NCBI GenBank assembly: GCA_017551645.1
Contig: JAFZLE010000236.1
Span: 1-12,632, forward strand
Source: Clostridia bacterium
GTDB taxonomy: Bacteria > Bacillota > Clostridia > Christensenellales > Aristaeellaceae
Length of the DNA stretch: 12,632 nt
Direction: 5' to 3'
The position numbers and the translations under genes are program-made. A model generated the notes under the pieces. That model saw only the letters and a program-made list of their open reading frames with translations, made no database searches and was not told the DNA's origin. This document shows, in pieces, positions 7,131 to 12,632 of this stretch; the first letter of the stretch is position 1; every line of letters starts with the position of its first letter.

Positions 7131-7838
7131 ATGGATCTTGCAAAGCTTTGGAGTTATATGCAGTCTGACATGGAAGCGGACAAATTCTCCAATGATATGA
7201 AATCTTCCGCGAACCGCAGGCTGCTGCTGAAGAACGCTGATATACTCAAAGAGCAGCAGGCCAGATTCGCCAAGATCGATGAGGAAATTGCTGCAATGCT
7301 TACACGTCTCGACGCGCAGAAGGCAGAGACCGAGCGTATAAGCAAGCTGTTTGCCCAGTCAATGGAGGAGATAGGCGACGTAAGCAAGCTGGATGAAAGC
7401 GAAATTGAGGAAAAGATCAAGCTTGTGGAAAGGCTTTCAGCCACTCTTGACCAGTGCCAGAAAGACCTGAACCGACTTGCCAAAGACGCCGAGAATGCCG
7501 AGCAGACCCAGAACCAGATCAAGCGCCTTGCAGCGAAGACCAAGGCGGAATACGACAGGGTCAAGAAAGAATACGATATAGAGTTCGCACAGGGCAAGCA
7601 GAAGCTCAAGAAGCTCAGGGACACTGCGGATCAGCTCGCTGCCGCGCTTGACCCAAATGATCTTGAGAGGTATAAGCAGATCAAACAGCATGTTACGCCG
7701 CCCATCGCACGTCTTGAGAATAACCAGTGCACGGGCTGTTTTATGACGCTTTCGGTCGGCACTTTGCGGGACATAAAGTCTACAGGAGAAGGCGTGACCT
7801 GTGACAACTGCGGAAGGTTATTGTACCTTTCCGATTAG
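7131..7838 (+). CDS. Coiled-coil protein with C-terminal C4 zinc ribbon (zf-RING_7 type)
   Basis: 235-residue soluble protein. Residues about 30-185 are a long charged heptad-like region rich in Lys, Glu, Ala and Leu, predicted as a coiled-coil hairpin. The end carries a zinc ribbon with CTGC (Cys200, Cys203) and CDNC (Cys224, Cys227). This matches the widespread zf-RING_7 family, whose molecular role is poorly defined; nucleic-acid or ribosome binding has been suggested for relatives. Start: AGGGAG, 7 nt before the ATG. It is the only complete gene in the window ending in TAG, which bears on the amber codon in the ABC ATPase. The RNase P RNA starts about 16 bp after the stop, and its likely promoter lies in this gene's last codons. 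Confidence 0.9.
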   Translation: MDLAKLWSYMQSDMEADKFSNDMKSSANRRLLLKNADILKEQQARFAKIDEEIAAMLTRLDAQKAETERISKLFAQSMEEIGDVSKLDESEIEEKIKLVERLSATLDQCQKDLNRLAKDAENAEQTQNQIKRLAAKTKAEYDRVKKEYDIEFAQGKQKLKKLRDTADQLAAALDPNDLERYKQIKQHVTPPIARLENNQCTGCFMTLSVGTLRDIKSTGEGVTCDNCGRLLYLSD

Positions 7839-7850
7839 GATTCGGATAAA
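7821..7850 (+). promoter_or_regulatory. Possible rnpB promoter
   Basis: TTGTAC (7821-7826) and GATAAA (7845-7850) are 18 bp apart and would start transcription near 7856, close to the RNase P RNA 5' end expected from helix P1. It overlaps the end of the zinc-ribbon gene. The -10 is weak, and the RNA could also be processed from a longer transcript. Confidence 0.4.
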
Positions 7851-7854
7851 AAAA

Positions 7855-8185
7855 CGAGGATGCCAGACGGTCGCAGACGCGTTCGCGTTTGAGGAAAGTC
7901 CGAGCACCACAGGGCAGGATGCCGGCGAAATACCGGCGGAGGCGACTTTAGGGAGAGTGCAACAGAGATATACCGCAGCCTGTTGGCTGTAAGGGTGGAA
8001 AGGCGAGGTAAGAGCTCACCAACGGCATGGCGACTTGTCCGTTCTGTAAACCCCATCCGGTGCAAGATCAGTTAAGCGATATACGGTGGCCCGCCGCGCT
8101 TACATACATCGCTTGAGCCTGCTGGCGACTTCAGGCCCAGACAGATGACCGTCAAATACAGAACTCGGCTTACAGACATCTCTCG
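7855..8185 (+). ncRNA. rnpB: RNase P RNA (bacterial type A-like)
   Basis: Catalytic RNA that removes the 5' leader of pre-tRNAs. Conserved pieces occur in the right order: CCAGACGGTCGC; the P3 hairpin ACGCG-TTCG-CGTTT; GAGGAAAGTCCGAGC (P4 5' strand); GTGCAACAGAGATATACCG; GGTAAGAGCTCACC; GTAAACCCCATCCGG with GCAAGA; GGTGGCCCGCC (the L15 loop, whose GGU pairs with the tRNA CCA end); GAGCCTGCTGGCGACTTCAGGCCC (P18, split here as GAGCCTGCTGG and CGACTTCAGGCCC); AGATGACCGTC; and ACAGAACTCGGCTTACAG (P4 3' strand). Helix P1 pairs CGAGGATG (7855-7862) with CATCTCTCG (8177-8185), one U bulged; this sets the ends to within a few bases. Length is about 331 nt. Features such as P18 and GGTGGCCCGCC indicate type A rather than the Bacillus type B. 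Confidence 0.96.
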
Positions 8186-8195
8186 TTTTTTTATC
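8182..8195 (+). terminator. 3' strand of P1 plus T7 tract, probable rnpB terminator
   Basis: CTCG followed directly by TTTTTTT (8186-8192) closes the RNase P RNA. The same stretch, CTCGTTTTTTTATC, is exactly complementary to GATAAAAAAACGAG (7845-7858) at the other end of the gene. Pairing of P1 next to a U7 run could stop transcription; alternatively it marks a processing site upstream of the hairpins at 8194-8231. Confidence 0.45.
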
Positions 8196-8231
8196 GCTTA
8201 AAAAGCGAACTCCCCGGGATTTCCCGGGGAG
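8194..8231. terminator. Bidirectional terminator between rnpB and the minus-strand unit
   Basis: Two hairpins in tandem: TCGCTT (8194-8199) with AAGCGA (8203-8208), and the strong CTCCCCGGGA (8210-8219) with TCCCGGGGAG (8222-8231). Read on the minus strand, the strong hairpin comes 5 bp after the stop codon of the exported protein gene and is followed by TTCGCTTTTT, a good intrinsic terminator. Read on the plus strand it backs up the end of rnpB. Convergent transcription fits the arrangement. Confidence 0.75.
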
Positions 8232-8236
8232 CTTAT

Positions 8237-8869
8237 TTATGCTCTGGTAACGGATTCGACCATCTTTAGTATTATCCCTTTCATATCGTCAAAGCGCGAT
8301 AGCGGACCCGAAATGTTTACGCAGTAGATTCGCCTGTCATATGTCGCGATTATCGCGAAACCCTTCATTGGCTCTCCGTTATCGTCCGTATAAGTATAGA
8401 ATGCGGAATAGCCTTTGAATTTTACCAGTGAATACTCGCGGGAGATCTCTCCGTTCCAGGCGAAGTCGGCATACACCTTTTCCATTTCCTTCATCAACGC
8501 ACGGAATTCGGACTTCATTTTTGAGGCATCGGGTTGGCTGGGCTTCTTTTTGTTGACAAACGCCGCCCTGAAGCCACTGACATCGTCTTCGGTAGGCTCG
8601 GAGTAGACCCTGTACCTTTCGCCTGTCGAAGTGTTCTCCCAGTGAGTGGGCACCATGTAGTTCATGCCTCTCTGGGCGTCATTCTTCCACTGGAGAACAT
8701 ACTGGCTTGAAGGTATTATCGGTATGGGAGTGGGCGTGGGGACCGGAGTCGGCTGATAATACGGTGTAGGTGAGGGGCTTGGAGTAGGCGTAGCGTCACG
8801 CTTTGTGGCGGCGAAGCCGCTCGGCAACAGCATGGCGATAAGAAGAACTATTAACAAAACCTTTTTCAT
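8237..8869 (-). CDS. Unrecognised exported protein with Thr/Pro-rich linker
   Basis: 210 residues. MKKVLLIVLLIAMLLPSGFA is a clear signal peptide with likely type I cleavage near Ala20-Ala21 and no lipobox Cys. A low-complexity linker of Thr-Pro, Ser-Pro and Val-Pro pairs follows (27-54), then a compact domain (about 56-210) with alternating aromatic and hydrophobic residues (YMVPTHWE, YSAFYTYTDD, GFAIIATYDRRIYCVNIS) and a final helix. The pattern recalls PsbP/DUF1795-like alpha-beta domains of exported proteins, but I cannot name the family. The ATG at 8869 is preferred over one 24 codons upstream because the signal peptide starts there and AGAGG precedes it. It begins 4 bp after the murC stop, with its ribosome binding site in the last murC codons, so co-transcription with murC is likely. 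This suggests an envelope role (inference). Confidence 0.85.
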   Translation of the reverse strand: MKKVLLIVLLIAMLLPSGFAATKRDATPTPSPSPTPYYQPTPVPTPTPIPIIPSSQYVLQWKNDAQRGMNYMVPTHWENTSTGERYRVYSEPTEDDVSGFRAAFVNKKKPSQPDASKMKSEFRALMKEMEKVYADFAWNGEISREYSLVKFKGYSAFYTYTDDNGEPMKGFAIIATYDRRIYCVNISGPLSRFDDMKGIILKMVESVTRA

Positions 8870-8873
8870 GTGT

Positions 8874-10253
8874 TTACCTCTTAGTTGTATCTCCGTGTTC
8901 GGCGATCTGCTCGTTGAGCAGGTATACGTTTCCGCAGCCAAGGGTGACTACAGTATCCTCCGGCTGCCAAGAGCTTCTAAGATACGCCTCGGCGTCGTCA
9001 AAACTCGGCGTGTAGTGCGCGTTGATACCCTTTTTTAGCATAGCCTGAACGAGCATATCGCTGTTGATGTCCCCGGGGTCTTTCTCGCGCGCACCGTCTA
9101 TATCAAGCACAAGCACCTGATCAGCGTCGTCGAAGCAATTTAGAAAACCTTCAAACAGCGTTTTCGTGCGACTGTAAGTATGGGGCTGCAAAACAGCGAA
9201 TACGCAGCCAGCCGCCTGCGCACGTGCGACTTTCAGCACTGTAGCAGTTTCTGTGGGATTGTGTCCGTAATCTGTATATACCTTTACGCCGTCGGTCACA
9301 CTGGTAAGCTCATATCTCCTGTGGACGCCGGTAAACTCGCCGAGCGCCTGGCTGACCATTGCCATGGGAAGCTGGTTCTCGTTCGCCACGGCAACACAGG
9401 CGAGCGCGTCCCTCAGGTTGTGCTCGCCGGGTACACTCAGATTAAGTTCGCATAAGGGATGGCCAAAATATGTGACGGTACAGCTCGCACAGTCATTTTC
9501 GTCGTAATATATGTTCTCTGCCCTTATAACATTCTGGGGCTCGAGACCGAAACTCACAGTTTTCACGCCAAGCCTTTCAAGCAGCGCGTATACTCGTTTA
9601 TCGTCCCCGTTTCCGAATACTCGTCCGTCTTTGGGGACCAGTCGGGCAAACTTCTCAAACGCGTTCTCTATATCGTTTATATCTTTGTAGTAGTCCAGAT
9701 GATCCTCGTCTATGTTCATGATTACGGCCTGGGTAGGCTTAAAAGACAGGAAGCTGGAATGATACTCGCAGGCTTCGCAAATGAACGCGCTGCCGCTGCC
9801 CATACGTGTCGAGCCGCCGATCATTTCAAGCTCACCGCCTATATGCACGGACGGATCCTCTCCGCATTTAAGGAATACCCAGGAAAGCATAGCGGTGGTG
9901 GTCGTCTTGCCGTGGGTACCGCTCACGCAGATGGAGGCGGCGTATCTTTGCATTATCTCGCCCAGAAGCACGCAGCGCTCGATCTGCGGTATATTGTGTT
10001 CGAGGGCATACTGCCTCTCGGGATTATCTTCCGGAATGGCGGCGGAATACACGACCAGATCGCAGCCTTTGACGTTCTCGCCTTTATGCCCGATAAATAT
10101 GGTGAAACCTTCGTTTGAGAGCGCATCCGTTTTATGGTTGGCAAATCTATCGGAACCGCATACGTCGCAGCCCTTCCATTTCATATATCTGGCAAGCCCG
10201 CTCATGGACGAACCGCCTATACCTATAAAGAATACTTTTTTGGTTTCCTGCAT
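8874..10253 (-). CDS. murC: UDP-N-acetylmuramate--L-alanine ligase
   Basis: 459-residue cytoplasmic ATP-dependent ligase adding the first amino acid, L-Ala, to UDP-MurNAc in peptidoglycan synthesis. N-terminal nucleotide-binding GIGGSSMSGLA (11-21), ATP loop SGTHGKTTTT (111-120), CEYHSSFL (162-169), NIDEDHLDYY (180-189), HRRYE, and the C-terminal Rossmann-like domain with the conserved region written here TDYGHNPTE. Most MurC proteins have DDYxHHPTE there, so the first Asp and second His differ. The ATG at 10253 is chosen because GAGGTG lies 6 nt upstream and the family start (KKVFFIGIGG) follows at once; the longer frame begins upstream of the promoter -10. It is divergent from purR and followed by the exported protein gene. 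Confidence 0.96.
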   Translation of the reverse strand: MQETKKVFFIGIGGSSMSGLARYMKWKGCDVCGSDRFANHKTDALSNEGFTIFIGHKGENVKGCDLVVYSAAIPEDNPERQYALEHNIPQIERCVLLGEIMQRYAASICVSGTHGKTTTTAMLSWVFLKCGEDPSVHIGGELEMIGGSTRMGSGSAFICEACEYHSSFLSFKPTQAVIMNIDEDHLDYYKDINDIENAFEKFARLVPKDGRVFGNGDDKRVYALLERLGVKTVSFGLEPQNVIRAENIYYDENDCASCTVTYFGHPLCELNLSVPGEHNLRDALACVAVANENQLPMAMVSQALGEFTGVHRRYELTSVTDGVKVYTDYGHNPTETATVLKVARAQAAGCVFAVLQPHTYSRTKTLFEGFLNCFDDADQVLVLDIDGAREKDPGDINSDMLVQAMLKKGINAHYTPSFDDAEAYLRSSWQPEDTVVTLGCGNVYLLNEQIAEHGDTTKR

Positions 10254-10272
10254 AACACACCTCACTATCATA

Positions 10273-10301
10273 ATTATAATATCGTTTACCTCCGAAGGCA
10301 A
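10273..10301 (-). promoter_or_regulatory. Promoter of murC and the exported protein gene
   Basis: On the minus strand, TTGCCT (10301-10296), 17-bp spacer, TATAAT (10278-10273): near-consensus. Transcription would begin about 10266, leaving a leader of roughly 13 nt that still includes the GAGGTG ribosome binding site. Confidence 0.65.
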
Positions 10302-10365
10302 GTAAAATGGTTAAAACTGTATTGGTATTTTGAAAAATAATCAAACTGTGGTGTAAAAAATAACA

Positions 10366-10409
10366 AAATCCGTATTATAATCTCTTTAATAGAAAAAATG
10401 TTCGTATTG
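10366..10409. promoter_or_regulatory. purR promoter with PurBox-like inverted pair
   Basis: TATAAT (10376-10381) is the -10; the -35 is weak. AAATCCGTATTAT (10366-10378) and the opposite-orientation AATGTTCGTATTG (10397-10409) each match the B. subtilis-type PurBox (AWWWCCGAACWWT) at 11 of 13 positions, separated by 18 bp. They flank the -10 and touch the ribosome binding site, as expected for autorepression relieved by PRPP. AT-rich background makes chance matches possible. Confidence 0.4.
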
Positions 10410-10417
10410 GAGCGATC

Positions 10418-11245
10418 ATGGAACACTTGAAACGCAGTGAACGATTGGTTTTGATGACCCGCATACTCACAAACACTCCCAACATCGTGCACAATTTCGC
10501 GGAGTTTTGCGAGATGTTCGATGTGGCGAAATCCACAGTCAGCGAGGATGTGGACCTTATCGCCGGCGCGATGAAACTGTCCGGCAAAGGGGTGGTAGAA
10601 ACCATCAGCGGCGCCGCCGGCGGAGTAATGTACCGGAGCTGCTATTCAAAAGACGAGGCAGCGCGTATCCTCTCTGAAATAGCAAAGATCCTTTCCATGC
10701 CGGGTCGTTTGCTGCCGGGCGGGTTTTTGTATACGTCTGACGTGGTGAGCGATCCGAAGTACACCCGCCAGATGGGTGAGATAATCGCTCAGAAGTATTA
10801 TGACAATCTTCCTGACTTCGTGCTGACAATGGAGACAAAGGGCATTCCTTTCGCGCTAATGATAGCTCAGGCACTAAACGTGCCGCTTGTCATAGCAAGG
10901 CGCGACTCACGGGCTTATGAGGGCAGCGCGGTCAAGATCAACTATCTTTCGGGTTCAAGAAACGAAAAGCTCGATACCATGGCCATATCCCGCCGTGCGG
11001 TCAAAGCCGGGCAGAAGGCTTTGATAGCGGACGACTTTGCCAAGGGCGGCGGCACGCTTAAGGGCATGCGGGAAATGATGACTGAATGCCAGATCGAGGT
11101 AATAGGCGTGGAAGTCATGATCAAGACCCTGGAGCCTAAAGAAAAGCTCTGTGAAAACGTTTCCGCGCTACTTACGCTTAAAGGTACAGACAGGCTTTCC
11201 AACTCCTGCGACGTAGCAGTGGACGCGGCATATCTTCCGGCTTGA
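10418..11245 (+). CDS. purR: Pur operon repressor PurR (Gram-positive, PRT-fold)
   Basis: 275-residue transcription factor, close to the 285 of B. subtilis PurR. The N-terminal winged helix (about 1-72) has LKRSERLVLMTRIL and the recognition region DVAKSTVSEDV. The C-terminal part is a phosphoribosyltransferase-like effector domain with PRPP loop ALIADDFAKGGGT (201-213), equivalent to the usual DDFMKAGGT, preceded by RRDSR and KINYLSGS. In relatives it represses purine synthesis and transport genes, and PRPP releases it from DNA. TTGGAG (10407-10412), 5 nt upstream, supports the start. It is divergent from murC; Clostridia often have murC, purR and spoVG close together, but no spoVG is present here. 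Confidence 0.95.
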   Translation: MEHLKRSERLVLMTRILTNTPNIVHNFAEFCEMFDVAKSTVSEDVDLIAGAMKLSGKGVVETISGAAGGVMYRSCYSKDEAARILSEIAKILSMPGRLLPGGFLYTSDVVSDPKYTRQMGEIIAQKYYDNLPDFVLTMETKGIPFALMIAQALNVPLVIARRDSRAYEGSAVKINYLSGSRNEKLDTMAISRRAVKAGQKALIADDFAKGGGTLKGMREMMTECQIEVIGVEVMIKTLEPKEKLCENVSALLTLKGTDRLSNSCDVAVDAAYLPA

Positions 11246-11270
11246 AAAATACAGACATAAGTGCTAAAAT
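11242..11270 (+). promoter_or_regulatory. Promoter of the DnaD-domain gene
   Basis: TTGAAA (11242-11247), 17-bp spacer, TAAAAT (11265-11270) with TG one base upstream (extended -10). The -35 overlaps the purR stop codon. AGAGGT (11285-11290), 8 nt before the ATG at 11299, is the ribosome binding site. Confidence 0.6.
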
Positions 11271-11298
11271 AGTACATCATCTTCAGAGGTAAGCGCCG

Positions 11299-12632
11299 AT
11301 GCCTTTATGCTCATACGCCGAAAACAGCGAAATGCTGGGCGTAACGAACGTGAATAACCTGTTTATACTTGAAAACATGCCTTCCGCCCCGGGAGACTAT
11401 GTTAAAGTGTACCTTTACGGTTTGATGGCATGCAGGTATCCGGCGCTCTGCGACAACCTTGACAAGATGTCCGAAGTGCTCCATATAGATGTACAAACCA
11501 TAAAAAACGCATTCAGTTATTGGGAAAGGGAAGGGCTTGTCGAACGTTTGAGCGACAATCCGCCTTCTTACAGTTTTATAGACCCGATCAACACCATAAG
11601 ATCCGATGATGTTGAAGAAGACCCTTATGAGAACCGTTCTTACTACAGGGAACTGCATACGCTCATGCCCGGGCTCATACTTGAAGGGCATGAACTGCGC
11701 ATGGCGAATGACTGGATAGACGTATACGGTTTGACACAGGATGCGGCCCTTTTCATGGTCAAGACCGAGGTAGAAAAGCGCAACGGGCATCTTCCGGGTA
11801 CGCGCACCATGTTCAAGCAGCTCAACGATGTTGCCATGAACTGGGCGGAAAACGGCGTTAGCGATTTGGAATCCGCTCAGGAATTCCTTTTGAAAACTTC
11901 TTCCTGCACAAATATAGCCAAGGCTGTGCTTAAACAGTTCGGACAGCGCAGGCAGCCTTCCATCGACGAGCTCCGGCTTGTCGAGAAGTGGACGGAGCAA
12001 TGGAAGTTCTCTCAGGACGACGTGATAAAAGCGTGCGAGAAGACCGTTAACGGGGAAACTCCTTCCTTTGGTTACCTTGATAAGATCCTTGAGGGGCTCA
12101 GGAGCAACCCGGACGAGACTGCCAGGGAACAGGTCAAAAAACTGATCAGCCACCTTGGCATCGCCTCAAGGCCCACACCCGCCATGCTTGACGCCATGAA
12201 AAGATTTTCCGCCATGGGGTTTGAGTTTGAAGTGATCGAAGAAGCCGCCAAATGGTGCTCTCAAAATCAGCGGCGATCTTTCGAAGAGCTTGAAAAACGG
12301 CTTGAGAAATGGAAAGAACTGGGCATCAGCACACTGGCTGAAGTCGAGCAGGAGCGAAACGCCCAACAGTACTATTCCGACATCCTCACTAAGGTATACG
12401 AAGAATGTGGGCTCGACAGGCGAGTGACCGCCGGCGATATAAAGCTCATCAGGCTGTGGACGGCGCTTATCCCCACGGAAGCCGTTCTGTTTGGCGCGGA
12501 ACTTGCGAAGGGTACGGATAATCCCATAAAATACATAGATAAACTTGTAAAAACCTGGAGCGCTAAGGGCCTGAATACGCTTGAGAAGATCAAGTCTGAG
12601 AACGAGATGCACGTATCCGCGCATTCATCGCA
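11299..12632 (+). CDS. DnaD/DnaB2-domain replication initiation protein, 3' end missing
   Basis: 444 codons are open with no stop before the window edge. Residues about 29-95 form a winged-helix-like part (GDYVKVYLYGLMACR, then VQTIKNAFSYWEREGLVER). At least four consecutive units share the DnaD/DnaB2 (PF07261) pattern L..i..W....g...e.i..a.........y.dkil..W...gi.tl: about 133-192, 225-268, 296-348 and 381-432, with endings such as NWAENGVSDLESA, KWKELGISTLAEV and TWSAKGLNTLEKI. In Firmicutes such proteins remodel DNA and help load the replicative helicase; clostridial relatives are often followed by a DnaC/DnaI-like ATPase, which would lie past the window. Start chosen by the AGAGGT site. 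Family is firm, exact role is inferred. Confidence 0.88.
   Translation, partial: MPLCSYAENSEMLGVTNVNNLFILENMPSAPGDYVKVYLYGLMACRYPALCDNLDKMSEVLHIDVQTIKNAFSYWEREGLVERLSDNPPSYSFIDPINTIRSDDVEEDPYENRSYYRELHTLMPGLILEGHELRMANDWIDVYGLTQDAALFMVKTEVEKRNGHLPGTRTMFKQLNDVAMNWAENGVSDLESAQEFLLKTSSCTNIAKAVLKQFGQRRQPSIDELRLVEKWTEQWKFSQDDVIKACEKTVNGETPSFGYLDKILEGLRSNPDETAREQVKKLISHLGIASRPTPAMLDAMKRFSAMGFEFEVIEEAAKWCSQNQRRSFEELEKRLEKWKELGISTLAEVEQERNAQQYYSDILTKVYEECGLDRRVTAGDIKLIRLWTALIPTEAVLFGAELAKGTDNPIKYIDKLVKTWSAKGLNTLEKIKSENEMHVSAHSS

Noticed and set aside
8726..8748. G-quadruplex candidate on the plus strand (three runs of at least three G)
   Set aside because: The fourth run is only GG, and the G richness follows from the Thr/Pro codons of the minus-strand linker.
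9459..10118. 219-residue plus-strand frame opposite murC
   Set aside because: No family features and fully within a clear murC gene; a shadow frame.
11311..12153. 280-residue minus-strand frame near the right end
   Set aside because: It opposes the DnaD-domain gene, which has a promoter, a ribosome binding site and recognisable repeats.
1..12632. CRISPR array, transposon ends, tRNA or phage genes
   Set aside because: No spaced direct repeats, transposase, integrase, cloverleaf or phage-like gene seen on either strand.

Overview
The window looks like chromosomal DNA of an uncultured, moderate-GC member of the Firmicutes, most likely class Clostridia. The evidence is a set of Gram-positive markers: a PurR-type purine repressor with a PRPP loop, a YqeK-type HD hydrolase next to obg and yhbY, a DnaD/DnaB2-domain replication protein, an RNase P RNA directly behind a C4 zinc-ribbon gene, and strong AGGAGG-like ribosome binding sites. 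I see no phage, insertion sequence, CRISPR array, tRNA or rRNA. Most genes are housekeeping genes.

Layout. (1) 1-623: 3' part of an AraD-family L-ribulose-5-phosphate 4-epimerase, cut by the window edge. (2) 624-761: a 15-bp perfect inverted repeat and an extended -10 promoter. (3) 762-1883: an MsmK/UgpC-type sugar ABC-transporter ATPase whose reading frame is broken by one TAG codon (1314-1316) exactly where relatives often carry Gln. (4) 1918-7063: a CdaR/PucR-type regulator followed, with tiny gaps or overlaps, by a CtpA-like S41 protease, endonuclease III, Obg GTPase, YhbY and YqeK, probably one transcription unit. (5) 7131-8185: coiled-coil/C4 zinc-ribbon protein, then RNase P RNA. (6) 8194-8231: GC-rich terminator hairpins between converging units. 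(7) 8237-10253, minus strand: murC and, 4 bp behind it, an unrecognised exported protein. (8) 10254-10417: divergent promoter region. (9) 10418-11245: purR. (10) 11299 to the end: a DnaD-domain protein with about four tandem DnaD-like units, cut by the window edge.

How the genes fit together. The left end concerns sugar use (pentose epimerase and a shared ABC ATPase with no permease nearby). The middle unit is a ribosome-assembly/GTPase cluster (obg, yhbY, yqeK) joined to DNA repair and an envelope protease. The right half holds RNA processing, peptidoglycan precursor synthesis, purine regulation and replication initiation.

Most noteworthy are the in-frame amber codon in an otherwise intact, codon-optimised ABC ATPase; the tandem DnaD units; the long complementary flanks that extend RNase P RNA helix P1 into A7 and T7 tracts; a PurBox-like pair in front of purR; and an unknown secreted Thr/Pro-linker protein coupled to murC. 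I see no clearly new multi-gene system here.
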